Source: Byssothecium circinans (Eukaryota > Ascomycota > Dothideomycetes > Pleosporales > Massarinaceae). Taken from it: a stretch of DNA of 33,169 nucleotides. Positions within the stretch are counted from its first letter, which is position 1, and every line of letters starts with the position of its first letter. The translations under genes were made by a program, and so were the position numbers. The notes beneath the pieces are model-generated. The model did no database searches. It was not told the DNA's origin and worked only from the letters and a program-made list of their open reading frames with translations. Below are positions 11,429-20,935 of this stretch, in pieces. Location of the stretch: contig ML977002.1 of the NCBI GenBank assembly GCA_010015675.1, positions 159,539 through 192,707 of the forward strand, in the 5' to 3' direction.

Positions 11429-12483
11429 ATGTCAATGAAGCGACAATTGTTCTCTACGCTGAGGCAGCTGCAGCATGAGAACCCTCTGGTAGGTATAGGT
11501 CCTTCATAGCGCTACTCGTCGACTAACCGTGATCTTAGGGACTCCCGCGCTCTGGCGCACCCCCCCAGATGCCGCGCATGCAACGAGGCCTACCGCAGAA
11601 GAGAAGTATAAAAGACGTGAAGAAAATTGTCGCTGTGTCGTCAGCAAAAGGAGGCGTAGGGAAAAGTACCATATCTGGTATTTCATTCGGATCTACGTGA
11701 TGTGAGACGCTTGCTAAACGCTCGAATAGTGAATTTGGCACTTGCTTTTGCTCGCAGTGGTTACCGGGCAGGCATCCTCGATGCCGACATCTTCGGCCCG
11801 TCGATACCTACACTCTTGAATCTCTCCGGAGAACCCCGCCTTTCGGCCAGTCAGTGTGCCCTCACGGAGATCGCATGTCGACTTGAAGCCTGACGCGGAC
11901 TTCAGATAACCAGCTGCTACCACTGTCCAACTATGGGTTGAAGAGCATGTCAATGGGCTACCTCATTCCAGAGTCTTCGCCTGTAGCATGGCGTGGCCTC
12001 ATGGTCATGAAAGCCCTCCAGCAACTACTCCACGAAGTAGAATGGGGCGGTCTCGATATCCTCATCCTCGACCTTCCACCGGGAACAGGCGACGTTCAAT
12101 TGACCATCACTCAACAACTCAATCTCGACGGCGCGGTCATTGTTTCAACACCGCAAGACCTCTCCCTCAAGGATGCTGTGAAAGGTGTCGAGCTTTTCAG
12201 AAAAGTGAACACCAAGCTATTAGGTTTGGTGTGTAATATGAGCGGATTCCAGTGCCCAGGTTGTGGAGGAACGCACAATATCTTCGGCGATATGGGGAGA
12301 ATAAGAAGCATGTGCGAGAAGTATGAGCTTAAGCTTCTGGGAGAGATTCCGCTGCATGCGAGTATTTGCGAAGACGCAGATCGAGGAAAGCCTACCGTAG
12401 TCGCCGAGCCTGAAGGCGAACGGGCGAAAGTCTTCAGTAGCATTGCAGATGAAGTGGGAAGGTTGGTAGATCTGGAGAAGTAG
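11429..12483 (+). CDS. IND1: IND1/NUBPL-type P-loop ATPase, mitochondrial complex I Fe-S assembly factor
   Basis: Four exons (11429-11488, 11539-11677, 11730-11849, 11906-12483) give 298 aa. The deviant Walker A motif [11 protein letters not shown] is at residues 54-64, with Lys57 and Lys62. DADIFGPS follows at 84-91 and DLPPGTGD at 162-169. The CPGC motif at 223-226 (Cys223, Cys226) is the Fe-S ligand pair of the Mrp/NBP35/IND1 family. The N-terminus is rich in Arg/Lys with almost no acid before residue 40, compatible with a mitochondrial presequence, and the central GLP-PK/R-S-I-xDV segment is typical of IND1 rather than cytosolic NBP35/CFD1. IND1 delivers [4Fe-4S] clusters to respiratory complex I. 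All three introns are 50-56 nt and in phase. The acceptor at 11905 restores [21 protein letters not shown]. The ATG at 11429 is preferred over one two codons later. Confidence 0.92.
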
Positions 12484-13443
12484 TAAATCTTAGAACTGTA
12501 ATTATAGTATGTGTAAATGTACGTAACCCCATAAGGAAGCCTGTTCGATCTCTTATCCCGTGGTCGTCGCGTTATCACGTACGTGTAGTTGCGACATTGC
12601 CCAGGTGAGGTCAACATTTGAAGTTTGCCAATTTTGGCTCGTGATCGTTTCCTTCACTCCGCACCCCTTTATTTCCACCTTGACTCTCTGCCTGGATCGC
12701 GGCCTACGGAGGCTTTACTAGCGCCTCTTTTCCCCAACATTTGTCCCGAGGGAACATGAATCCGACGCTTACGCTGCCCCGCATTGATCGAACCGGTTCG
12801 TCTTAGTAGGCGGCCCTACCCCCATTACAACCCTGCATCAAATCAACGTCACGATCAGAGCGTCTCATCGCCGCAAGCACCATATCTTCCACGAGTATTC
12901 TTGATGAATTAGAAGAACGTCCAACTGTGCTTCAACTCCTGACGAAGGCTTCGCGAACTCTATCGGACGTAAATTAGTACCAGCCAACCGTTTTACACAA
13001 TCAGCAGTTGAACACTGATGATGAACACCATCACCCTCACGGATGCCTTCGGCTGCAGTCATATTCACATCGTCGCCGATATAAGGCACAGGAACTATGT
13101 GGTCCGTCGATATCAGCATCGCTATGCTCGGCAGTTGATGCAAGGTCTTTTGCCGGCAGATCTTCCCTCCACACAACCCCAACATCACACCTTGGCCTGC
13201 TATAGTCTTCCCCACGGGGCTGACTAAGACCAATGAAACGTATCGGAGACGCAACTTCCCATGTGGGCCGCATTCCAGACCCGTGTTGCATACTTCATAC
13301 TTTCTAGGCCGACTTCAACAACATATAGATTGCTAACCGCATATATTGTATCTCTCTCAAGTACTTCTGCCTGGACGACATTAGCAAAGACACTGTTAAC
13401 GATACGAACTTTCATAATTCTACCATAGCAATACATAAGCACA
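12484..13443. other. Intergenic region upstream of the MFS gene
   Basis: About 960 bp without a recognisable gene. The first part must contain the IND1 3' end and the last part the transporter promoter. Several short ORFs overlap on both strands at 12865-13291, but they have no motifs or plausible splice partners. Confidence 0.5.
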
Positions 13444-15181
13444 ATGGCCGAGTCTAAAGCGGAGGTAACGCAGTTGGATATGTCGACGCGGGAGCACATC
13501 CATGAGCAAGAAATTGGACACGAGACGGACATTGTACTTCTCGATGCAGGAGCTGCGCATCTCGAGAAGGGACAATACGGGAACCTGAAGCTTGCAAAAG
13601 ATGGACACACTGTACTCATTCCGCAACCAACCGCCGACCCAAATGATCCGCTCAATTGGTCCTGGACGCGCAAGCATCTCATGCTCGCAATTATCTCATC
13701 GACTGCGTTTCTTGGAGACTATGGTTCTGGTTCGGGGATTCCATTGATTGTACTTCAGGGTCAAGAGTGGGGACTGTCGCCGGCGAAGGTGAATGAGTCT
13801 GGCAATCTGAATGTGCTTATGCTGTGAGTATCGTTCTTGAAAGGTTAGCTTGGAACGGTCTAACTGTTATAGTGGTATTGGAGGCCTTTTTTGGATTGTT
13901 GTCTCCTCCTGGTGGGGAAGGGCACCTGTCATGTTTTGGTCAACGATTACTGGAGTATTTTTCACGCTCGCCTGCGCAGTCACCGATAGTTTCCCCGTGT
14001 ACTACGGCTTTCGAGCCATGATGGGTCTAACACTCACTGCGTATCAAGTCGTCGGCCTTGCCTGTGTCAAAGACATGTTTTACTTCCACGAACATGCGCG
14101 AAAGATCGGTATATGGGTGGCCATCTTCATCTTGTCACCGTATCTCGGACCCTTTTTCGCGAACTTCATCATCGCGGGAACCGGGGATTGGCGAGCTGTC
14201 ATGTGGCTTTGTTTCGCTATGGGCGCCGCTGACTTAGTTGGCATCCTAGTTATCTGCGATGAGACGTACTATGAGCGCAGTATTCCTATCGATGAACAAC
14301 CCCCGAGACCACAGACTCTTGTCGCTCGATTGTCACGAGTGGTAGGCATATGGCAGATTCAGCATCACCATGGATACTTCAAGACATTGTGGCATTGCTG
14401 CAGCCGCCTCCTATCGACCTTCTTGAAGCCCATTATTATTCCTGCTATGCTGTACTAGTAAGTCAACTCATCTCGCATACCTGCTCCATCTGTTCTAACA
14501 TACATCTTCAGCGCAATGAGCTTCATGTGGGCAGTCGGTATCAACATCACCTCAACCATCCTCCTCGAAACGCCCATCGCAGCAGGCGGATACGGTTTCA
14601 CATCAAAGGCCGTCGGCTTTCTCTACTTCACTCCGCTCGTGGCAGTCGTCCTCGGCGAGGCCTTTGGTCACTTCTTTAACGACTGGATTGCGAACCGCTA
14701 CGTGCGAAAGCACAATGGTATCTTCAAACCCGAAGCGCGTCTCGTGACCAACTATATTGCTGCAGCCTTCATGATACCGGGCCTAATTATCGTCGGCCAA
14801 ACACTCGAAAAACACCTCAGCTATGTTGGTATCATTTTTGGTTGGGGAATGTACGTGTTTGGAGTTATGCTTGCCACTGTTGCTATCACGGCGTATGCGT
14901 TAGATTCGTATGGCACGGCTAGCTCTGAAGTTTCGGGATTGTTGAACTTTGCGCGAGGTGAGTCGCCCTGTTGCAGGTGATGATGTGGGATAGTTGCTAA
15001 TTATACGATAGTAATTGCAGGCTTCTCGGTGGGCTACTTTCAGCAGCCGTGGGGAGCAAAGAGCGGGTTTGGTCTTTCGTTTGGGATTCAGGCAATTATC
15101 GTCGCGGCTGCTATGGGTATCATCGCTCTGTTGCAGGTCTATGGTGGTAAGCTGAGGGCGAAGGGCGGACCAGTCGTGTGA
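13444..15181 (+). CDS. MFS transporter (fungal HOL1/general-substrate type)
   Basis: Four exons (13444-13823, 13873-14457, 14512-14957, 15021-15181) encode 523 aa with the 12-helix pattern of a major facilitator. A hydrophilic N-terminus of about 70 residues ends in the family's DPNDPLNWSWTRK, directly before helix 1. Helices follow to YFHEHARKIGIW, which occupies the cytoplasmic 2-3 to 4-5 motif region in this group. A central loop (ETYYERSIPIDEQPPRPQT) leads to the second half, with GYGFTSKAVGFLYFTPLV and the HNGIFKPEARL loop typical of the HOL1-like fungal MFS branch. It is probably a plasma-membrane proton-coupled transporter; the substrate is unknown. Relatives annotated as drug:H+ antiporters or polyamine/cation carriers cannot be told apart here. 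Introns are 49, 54 and 63 nt and in phase. It lies head-to-tail with the GH35 gene. Confidence 0.88.
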
Positions 15182-15968
15182 AACTTCAATCTTCTGGCAT
15201 CGAACTGGGATTCGTTGTGGTGGAAGGCATGACCACAGAAGAGACACGTGTTTACAAGAAGGGCTTCCCCCATCATATCGAATCAATGATTCCTCCCCTT
15301 CAACACGTTCCAGTCATTATTGTACGGGTATGATTGAATTTATTGACGTTGCAACAAATAACCAATGCGAACTTTTGCTCCACCATGCGTGTGGTCGGTG
15401 ATGTCGGTTTGAACTGGAGGATCCGATCTTTCTAGCTAAGTTTGCGGACATACCCGGTGTCTATGTCGACGCAGATCTCCGCTATGGTCTGGGACTGGAG
15501 TTGAAGTTCGTTGGTTGCGGTGATCAAAAGCCTGCCAAGAGGAGCATAATACTTTTCAGAATTATCTTCCGGGAATGGTATCAGAAGGCTAAGGTATTCG
15601 AGGTGGCTTTAAATCTGTACATGCGATAAAAGCTTGAAAGTATAACGGTGCATTTGTCCATTCTCTGCAGAATTGCTTGCTTCGTATTTCAGTAAGTACA
15701 GCGGATAAACTATAGCCTACTACACTCCTAACAATACATAGCGGGAGGGAAGGACATTTAGCTCAAGACCTCATTTTCCCTTTAGACCGTACCGTACTTC
15801 GGCTATTTTCCGATAATTTTGCGGATAACTAGTCTTGACCCCGCTCCGTGATTACGCGCCGTGCGCCCAAAGCCGTTCACCTTCACGTTCAACATCCATC
15901 TTCCTACACTCTACCCATCTTGTCCCTCTCCCTCCGTACATACAGGGTCCCGACACCCTTGTTCCGGA
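15182..15968. other. Intergenic region between MFS and GH35 genes
   Basis: This 787-bp spacer holds the transporter 3' end and the promoter of the GH35 gene. The GH35 frame stays open upstream to 15861 but has no ATG there. No other gene, repeat or structured RNA was identified. Confidence 0.45.
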
Positions 15969-17690
15969 ATGACGACGACCCAGATCCCGCATCTTCGCAA
16001 GACGAAGACCTCATCGCAACTCATCGTCAATGGCGAACCTTTCCTCATGCTCAGCGCCGAGCTACACAACTCCACCCTCAGTTCCGCAAAATACATGCGC
16101 GACACCGAAACCTGGGAGAACATGAAAGCCATGCACATAAACACCTTGCTCGGCTCCGTTTCCTGGGAACAGATTGAACCAACAGAAGGCTTGTTCACCT
16201 TCCAAAATCTCGACGAAGTGATCTTAGACGCGAGAAAGCATGGGTTGAAATTAGTATTGTTGTGGTTTGGAAGCTTCAAGAATGCGCTGAGCACGTATGT
16301 GCCTGCTTGGGTCAAGAAGGATGTCAAGAGGTTTCCGAGAGTGCATGTTAGCGAGGCGGGAGCAAAGACGAGGACGTTGGAGCTGGTGAGTCCGTTTTGT
16401 GAGCGGGCTTGGGAAGCTGATGCGAAGGCTTTCGCGACGTTGTGCAAACATTTGAAAGACTTTGATGGGGAGCATAGCACGGTAGTCATGTTGCAGGTGG
16501 AGAATGAGACGGGCTTGTTAGGAGATTCGAGAGATCGATCTCGAGTTGCAGTCAAGAAGTTTGGAGAGCCGATCCCGAAGGAGACGCTAGAATTTCTGCG
16601 ATCAAATGATAATCTGCATCCCGACTTTCGCAAGCGGTTTCCAGACCTCAAGACTGCAGCACCCTCGTATCATGAAGGCGCATCTTGGAAAGACGTCTTT
16701 GGCGTGGAAGATGAAACTCACGCAGACGAAATGTTCATGGCCAACGCCTTCTCCCACTATGTTGGCAAAGTTGCAGCGGCCGGCAAAGCAGAGTATCCGA
16801 TTCCATTCTATGCAAATGTGTGGTTGAATATTGACGATCCATCTGCTCTCAATCTCGTCGACATCCCAGCTGTCGTCGGTGGTGGCGCAAAAGCTGGAAT
16901 ATATCCCTCGGGCGGCCCCTGCCCGCATACGATGGATCTCTGGAAGTATAATGCTCCAGCATTAGACTTCATCGCGCCGGATCTCTACTACCACGATTAC
17001 GAGATCACGTGTCAGAACTATCGACATGGAGGTCAGCCCCTTTTCATTCCAGAACAGAGACGAGACGACAAGGGCGCGAGAAGGGTGTGGTTGGCGTACG
17101 GCTCGTACCTGTCCCTGGGATGCTCGCCATTTGGCATCGACTCGCTACAAGCAACAACGAGTCCGATAACGAAGCACTATAAACTCATCCACTCCGTACG
17201 CAAACAAATTTTGGATGCACAAGCCAACCGTCCGGATGACATGATGGGTTTCTTCTTCGACGAAGTAGACGAGACCCTGAAAGTGAAGGAAAAGAGTTGG
17301 ACCAAGAAGATGGGCGACTTCGAAGTTATCATCGATCGAGCCTTCGTTTTCGGCAAGCCGGGTCCAGCCGCAGGGCTCGTAATCCATCAAGGTGATGGAA
17401 AGTTCCTATGCGTTGGATGGGGCTTTAATGTCTCCTTCAAGAGCACGAGTCCGAAGTCAACTTTTACGGGAATACTGCATAGTGAACAGAAAGAAGTCGA
17501 TCCTGAGACGTGCGAATTATCGACGCTTCAGCTCTTTGGTGGAGATGAGACGAGGAGTGGCAAGGTTCTTATTATGCCAAATGAAGACCCTGACTATGGT
17601 GATTTCGCGATTGCAGTGACCATTCCATCGAGGACTATGATAGCGGAGTGTTGGGCGTACGGTGTAGAGGAGGATAAAGACGACTTCTAA
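15969..17690 (+). CDS. GH35 beta-galactosidase-like glycoside hydrolase with DUF5597-type C-terminus
   Basis: One intron-less frame of 573 aa from the first ATG (15969). The upstream part of the frame starts only at a GTG and is not used. The N-terminal TIM-barrel begins with LIVNGEPFLMLSAELHNS, the GH35 strand-1 motif, then WENMKAMHINTLLGSVSWEQIEP. The acid/base motif LQVENETG gives Glu180. The probable nucleophile is Glu362 in LFIPEQRRD, in the same position as in bacterial GH35/DUF5597 enzymes. The C-terminal 150 residues form a beta-rich domain with FVFGKPGPAAGLVIHQGDG. There is no signal peptide, so the enzyme is probably intracellular, unlike the long secreted fungal LacA-type GH35 proteins of about 1000 aa. 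Likely activity is release of terminal beta-galactosyl or related residues from small imported glycosides. The family looks bacterial-like in size and layout; transfer is possible but unproved. Confidence 0.88.
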   Translation: MTTTQIPHLRKTKTSSQLIVNGEPFLMLSAELHNSTLSSAKYMRDTETWENMKAMHINTLLGSVSWEQIEPTEGLFTFQNLDEVILDARKHGLKLVLLWFGSFKNALSTYVPAWVKKDVKRFPRVHVSEAGAKTRTLELVSPFCERAWEADAKAFATLCKHLKDFDGEHSTVVMLQVENETGLLGDSRDRSRVAVKKFGEPIPKETLEFLRSNDNLHPDFRKRFPDLKTAAPSYHEGASWKDVFGVEDETHADEMFMANAFSHYVGKVAAAGKAEYPIPFYANVWLNIDDPSALNLVDIPAVVGGGAKAGIYPSGGPCPHTMDLWKYNAPALDFIAPDLYYHDYEITCQNYRHGGQPLFIPEQRRDDKGARRVWLAYGSYLSLGCSPFGIDSLQATTSPITKHYKLIHSVRKQILDAQANRPDDMMGFFFDEVDETLKVKEKSWTKKMGDFEVIIDRAFVFGKPGPAAGLVIHQGDGKFLCVGWGFNVSFKSTSPKSTFTGILHSEQKEVDPETCELSTLQLFGGDETRSGKVLIMPNEDPDYGDFAIAVTIPSRTMIAECWAYGVEEDKDDF

Positions 17691-18268
17691 AATCATAAGA
17701 GCCTGCAATTTGGTTTCTGTTCGCTAATCCTTCGGCCATCTTAGGCCTGTACATGAATTCTCTTTATCCCGATGCATGTGATTGGAAGCCCTGCATAATA
17801 TATGTTGTGCGCCTAGTGATTGAGCGTCTTGCAAGACCAGGCATATTCGACGTCCCTTTGGACTAGGTCTGTTGCAGGTTTCATCTTATGCAGACGCTTG
17901 AATATATTTCCGTTTGTTCGATGGAGAGGATGCGAATGTTGCGGGCGTTGCTGTTGCATTAGGTCGAAAGCAGGTTCCTAGAACAGGCGGGCGGGTTTGA
18001 TAAGGTGGTCTCGAGGGCGATGGACGCCTTTCATGATGGCTGAACCATTCTTGTAAGTAGAATTCGAAGATCGAAAAGACGAATGCCAGTGATGAAGCGT
18101 CAAGTGTGAGTTGAGACGACAATTCAGTAATAACCCTCAAGTTGAAACGTTACCGTGTCCACATCCTGACGCGTCAGCACACGGTTTCATCATCACCAAC
18201 ATCGTCCATTGCATTTATTCAATCCTTTGCACCACCAACTAGAACATTAACAGTTCTCAACAAGCGAC
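17691..18268. other. Intergenic region
   Basis: Contains the GH35 3' end and, near its right end, sequence resembling the leader in front of the gene at 29277. An 84-codon frame on the minus strand (17886-18140) opens only with TTG and has no motifs, so it is not called. Confidence 0.4.
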
Positions 18269-18415
18269 ATGTCCCTAAAGAAGAAGTCCCAGAAAGGTCC
18301 GCTCCGAAGAAAGAACCAGCAAACACGAAAAAGATCAAGCTGCTCCGTAGAAGAACCCCCAACACTAAGGAAACTGTGACGGATGCCAGTGAAAAGGGAC
18401 TCATCTACTGTAAAA
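18269..18415 (+). pseudogene. Decayed 5' copy of the lineage-specific gene at 29277
   Basis: Starting at ATG 18269, about 100-150 bp align by eye with the start of the gene at 29277. Both read M-x-x-K-K-K-S-Q-K, then R-S-A-P-K, then a Glu/Asn/Thr/Lys-rich stretch with NT-KK-K. Here one base is missing just after the KKKSQK codons (6 nt against 7 between matching anchors), so the frame shifts. The conserved RSAPKKEPANTKK reading continues in a different frame from the ATG. Similarity stops before the 3' part of the gene, and the fragment runs into the 3' end of the minus-strand gene at 18436. It is a truncated, frameshifted duplicate rather than a working gene. The upstream leader also looks related. 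Confidence 0.6.
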
Positions 18416-18435
18416 AGAAATTTATTTTAGATACT

Positions 18436-20012
18436 TTATACCTTCTCCAACAACTCGTGTAAAGCCGACCGACCAGCTCCAGCTTTCATGGCAAGAATCT
18501 TCTTCATATCCTCCACCTGTTTCGCCATACTTTTCAGAGAGACCAAAAGAGAACGAGCCGCCTGCATCTCACCGTTTGTCGCAACGGTAAGAGCGTGCTC
18601 CCCAAGTCTCCTCACCTTCTCGGCACCCTCAACAGCCTCATAGAGCGTATCCCCCACATTCTGTATCTGGATAGCAAGGTCCTTGCTGGCAGCAATAGCC
18701 TCAGTGGCAATCGAGACCGCTTTTTGCCTTGCCATCTTGTGCTGACCGGTCGCCTTCTCGAATTCCGACTATGCTGTCAGCGCATCCTTCAACTCCTTCT
18801 CCACCTCTTCGGCTACTTTGACGGAGAGATTGGCAGCGTCAATTAGTTCTTCGGCAAGCCCTTTGTCATCCTCATCATCGTCTTCGTCCCCCTCGCCTCT
18901 TTCCACTCGCCTCATCAGGTCCGCTTGTTCGGCTCCATTCGCCGCCTCGACAAGGTCTCTAGCTTTCGAGGTGGCGAGCTTGGCGGGCACACTTACCCTT
19001 TCTAAAGCAGGCGACGCGTCGACTATGCATTCGAAGAAATCGACGATACGGATAGATTCAGCTTGGAGGACGTCTTTCCGCGTGATGGACACGACTTTCA
19101 AGAGTCGGGCCTCGTAATCCTTCGTCTCGACCACATAGTCGCGAGCAAAACGGGCGGCGACATCTGCATGGGACACTTCTGTCGCAATATCGCACCTGAT
19201 GATTTCCAGCTGCTTCCGGTACTGATGGGAGACATATACAAATGCCACGGCTGACAGCAAGATAATTCCGAGGCCGAGCCAAGGGAAGATAAAATGAGAC
19301 AGTATGAGGATGAGCGCAGTGTATGTCCAACCGGTAGGAAGGCTCTGGTAGAGTTGAATGAAGCGTGCAGAGTACTCAATGTATCCAAATCGGAGAGGGC
19401 CGTTGAACTTTTCCACTGGAGTGAAAAACCCTACTACAGCAATAGCGATGATGAAGAGACCTTGGAGCCATGGCTGAAATGGAGCTGACAGCTCGTGGTA
19501 GATGGGGATGTAGACCGTCAATGCCGCAAAGAGCCCAACTGATATCAGTCAGTGCGGCTAACCAGGAGATTTGCTAGTTGTAGTTGCTCGAGAATGATTA
19601 TTTACCTCGGAAATAAATACCAATCCGGTTGTTCACTGTTTGGAAGGCGACCCACGGTTCAATGAGCCCGGCTAACTGGATCCTATTCTCCCCAGCACTC
19701 GGTTCACCAAAGAAGCCAGTAAAGTACGCAAGACCAGCAAGCAGTAGAAGGACAGCACTGGGCTGCACTTGTAGCGGGATGGTATTGCTTTTCCAGTCGT
19801 GATCGAGAATACGAAACGGATACAAAACCAAGAAGACGATGACCGCAGCTAGCCTTGGGTTAGATATAGCACCACAAAAGTCTGAGGCATGCGAAGGGAG
19901 ACTTACGTTGGGCAAGATTATTCAGCAATTTTGAGAGTTTCGTAAGGGCAGGAATGAGATCCTCGGAGAAAAATCCTGGAGGCGGATCTTGGCTTTCCTG
20001 GGAAGAAGACAT
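18436..20012 (-). CDS. Multi-pass membrane protein with C-terminal coiled coil, unknown function; in-frame stop or intron
   Basis: Exon 1 is 20012-19907, exon 2 is 19848-19606 and exon 3 starts at 19538; introns of 58 and 67 nt are in phase. About six hydrophobic segments lie at roughly residues 36-50, 62-82, 117-131, 139-157 and 184-218 (the last long enough for two), with HDWKSN and VEKFNGPLRFG loops. A long helical cytoplasmic part rich in Ala, Glu and Lys follows. At 18771-18769 the frame meets TAG, yet it stays open beyond in the same frame for 110 more codons to 18436. Either the TAG is a nonsense change, or 18996-18769 (228 nt, donor GTAAGT, ending CTGACAGCATAG) is an intron whose last three bases are that TAG; both ends are in phase. 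Products would be 372 aa (unspliced) or 407 aa (spliced). The sequence inside the putative intron is coding-like (acidic GDEDDDEDD run, amphipathic helices). I do not recognise the family. Confidence 0.68.
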
Positions 20013-20935
20013 GGTGACTGTCCTTCTACTGAATAGTATGGGACAGTTTACCAGAGGCGACAGAGATCACAGCCTTCTCAACACCTGAACGGTATATCGA
20101 TGAATCATATGTAGTCAAGCATACGAGTTATGAAGAGAGAAGCCAAGGTTCGGGATCAAGCAATGCTGGGTCGGCGACCGTTTCGGGGAAAAGGTTTGAT
20201 TCACTCCTCATGACACCGCGCCTGTTCGACGTCGTCACGCCATCACGGGCCAATCCCTGTTAGGGGAGAACTCGTAACTGCACAGGTTGCATAGCCACAA
20301 TAGAAAACACCCCCCCCTATGCACTCTCTTCGCGGTACGAAGTCGTTGGTTCTCAGGTCCGCGGTACTGCATATAATTCTTCTTTGGGATGCCAAGGCTA
20401 GCCTGCCTACCTCTTGCGCAAGGCCAAGTTGGGTCAGGGAGCCAATTATTCGTCCGAAGTGTCCGGAGTTCTTCTGACCGGCGGACTCAGCCGCACGCTG
20501 GCGAGCTCTGATCTGCATCACCACCCATCGAGCAAAGCACATGCGAGTTCAGCCCTCCGTTTTCGAGCATACCATCACCGCCATATACGGAAAAGGCCCC
20601 ACAAGGCTCCCGTCGGCTGTCACGGAGCAGTGCCAATGGAAGATAGGTTGCCAGTCTGGCTGCGCGTCAGGGTCCAGCACTGGAATCGGACTGGATGGAA
20701 TATTGGATACGCAGGCTACACTACTTGCAGGAATACGAGATACTCGCTGCAAGTGCACGTTTACATGTAGATAGCACTAAAGGGAAGCTCACTTGGGCAA
20801 ATTGAAGTGTCGAAGCAGACCCACCCGCATCCCCTGCTTTCTTGCTCTATAATCAAACATCGTCCCTCCCTTCCGCATCTTATTGTTAGCCTTCTTCTTC
20901 CTCGCCTTTAGGATACGCTATATCGTCGGACAGCA
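20013..20935. other. Intergenic region with a small Cys-rich ORF
   Basis: A 923-bp gap between a minus-strand and a plus-strand gene, so it must contain two promoters. A C-run (nine C) sits near 20310, and a TATAA sequence near 20849 could serve the HET gene at 20936. One 77-codon ATG frame at 20541-20774 encodes six cysteines in its second half but has no signal peptide; see findings. No RNA gene was recognised. Confidence 0.45.

Noticed and set aside
15861..15968. N-terminal extension of the GH35 enzyme
   Set aside because: It begins with GTG, is low in complexity (Pro/Ser/Thr) and precedes the natural ATG at 15969.
17886..18140. An 84-codon minus-strand frame
   Set aside because: It opens with TTG, contains no ATG and shows no domain; no splice partner was found.
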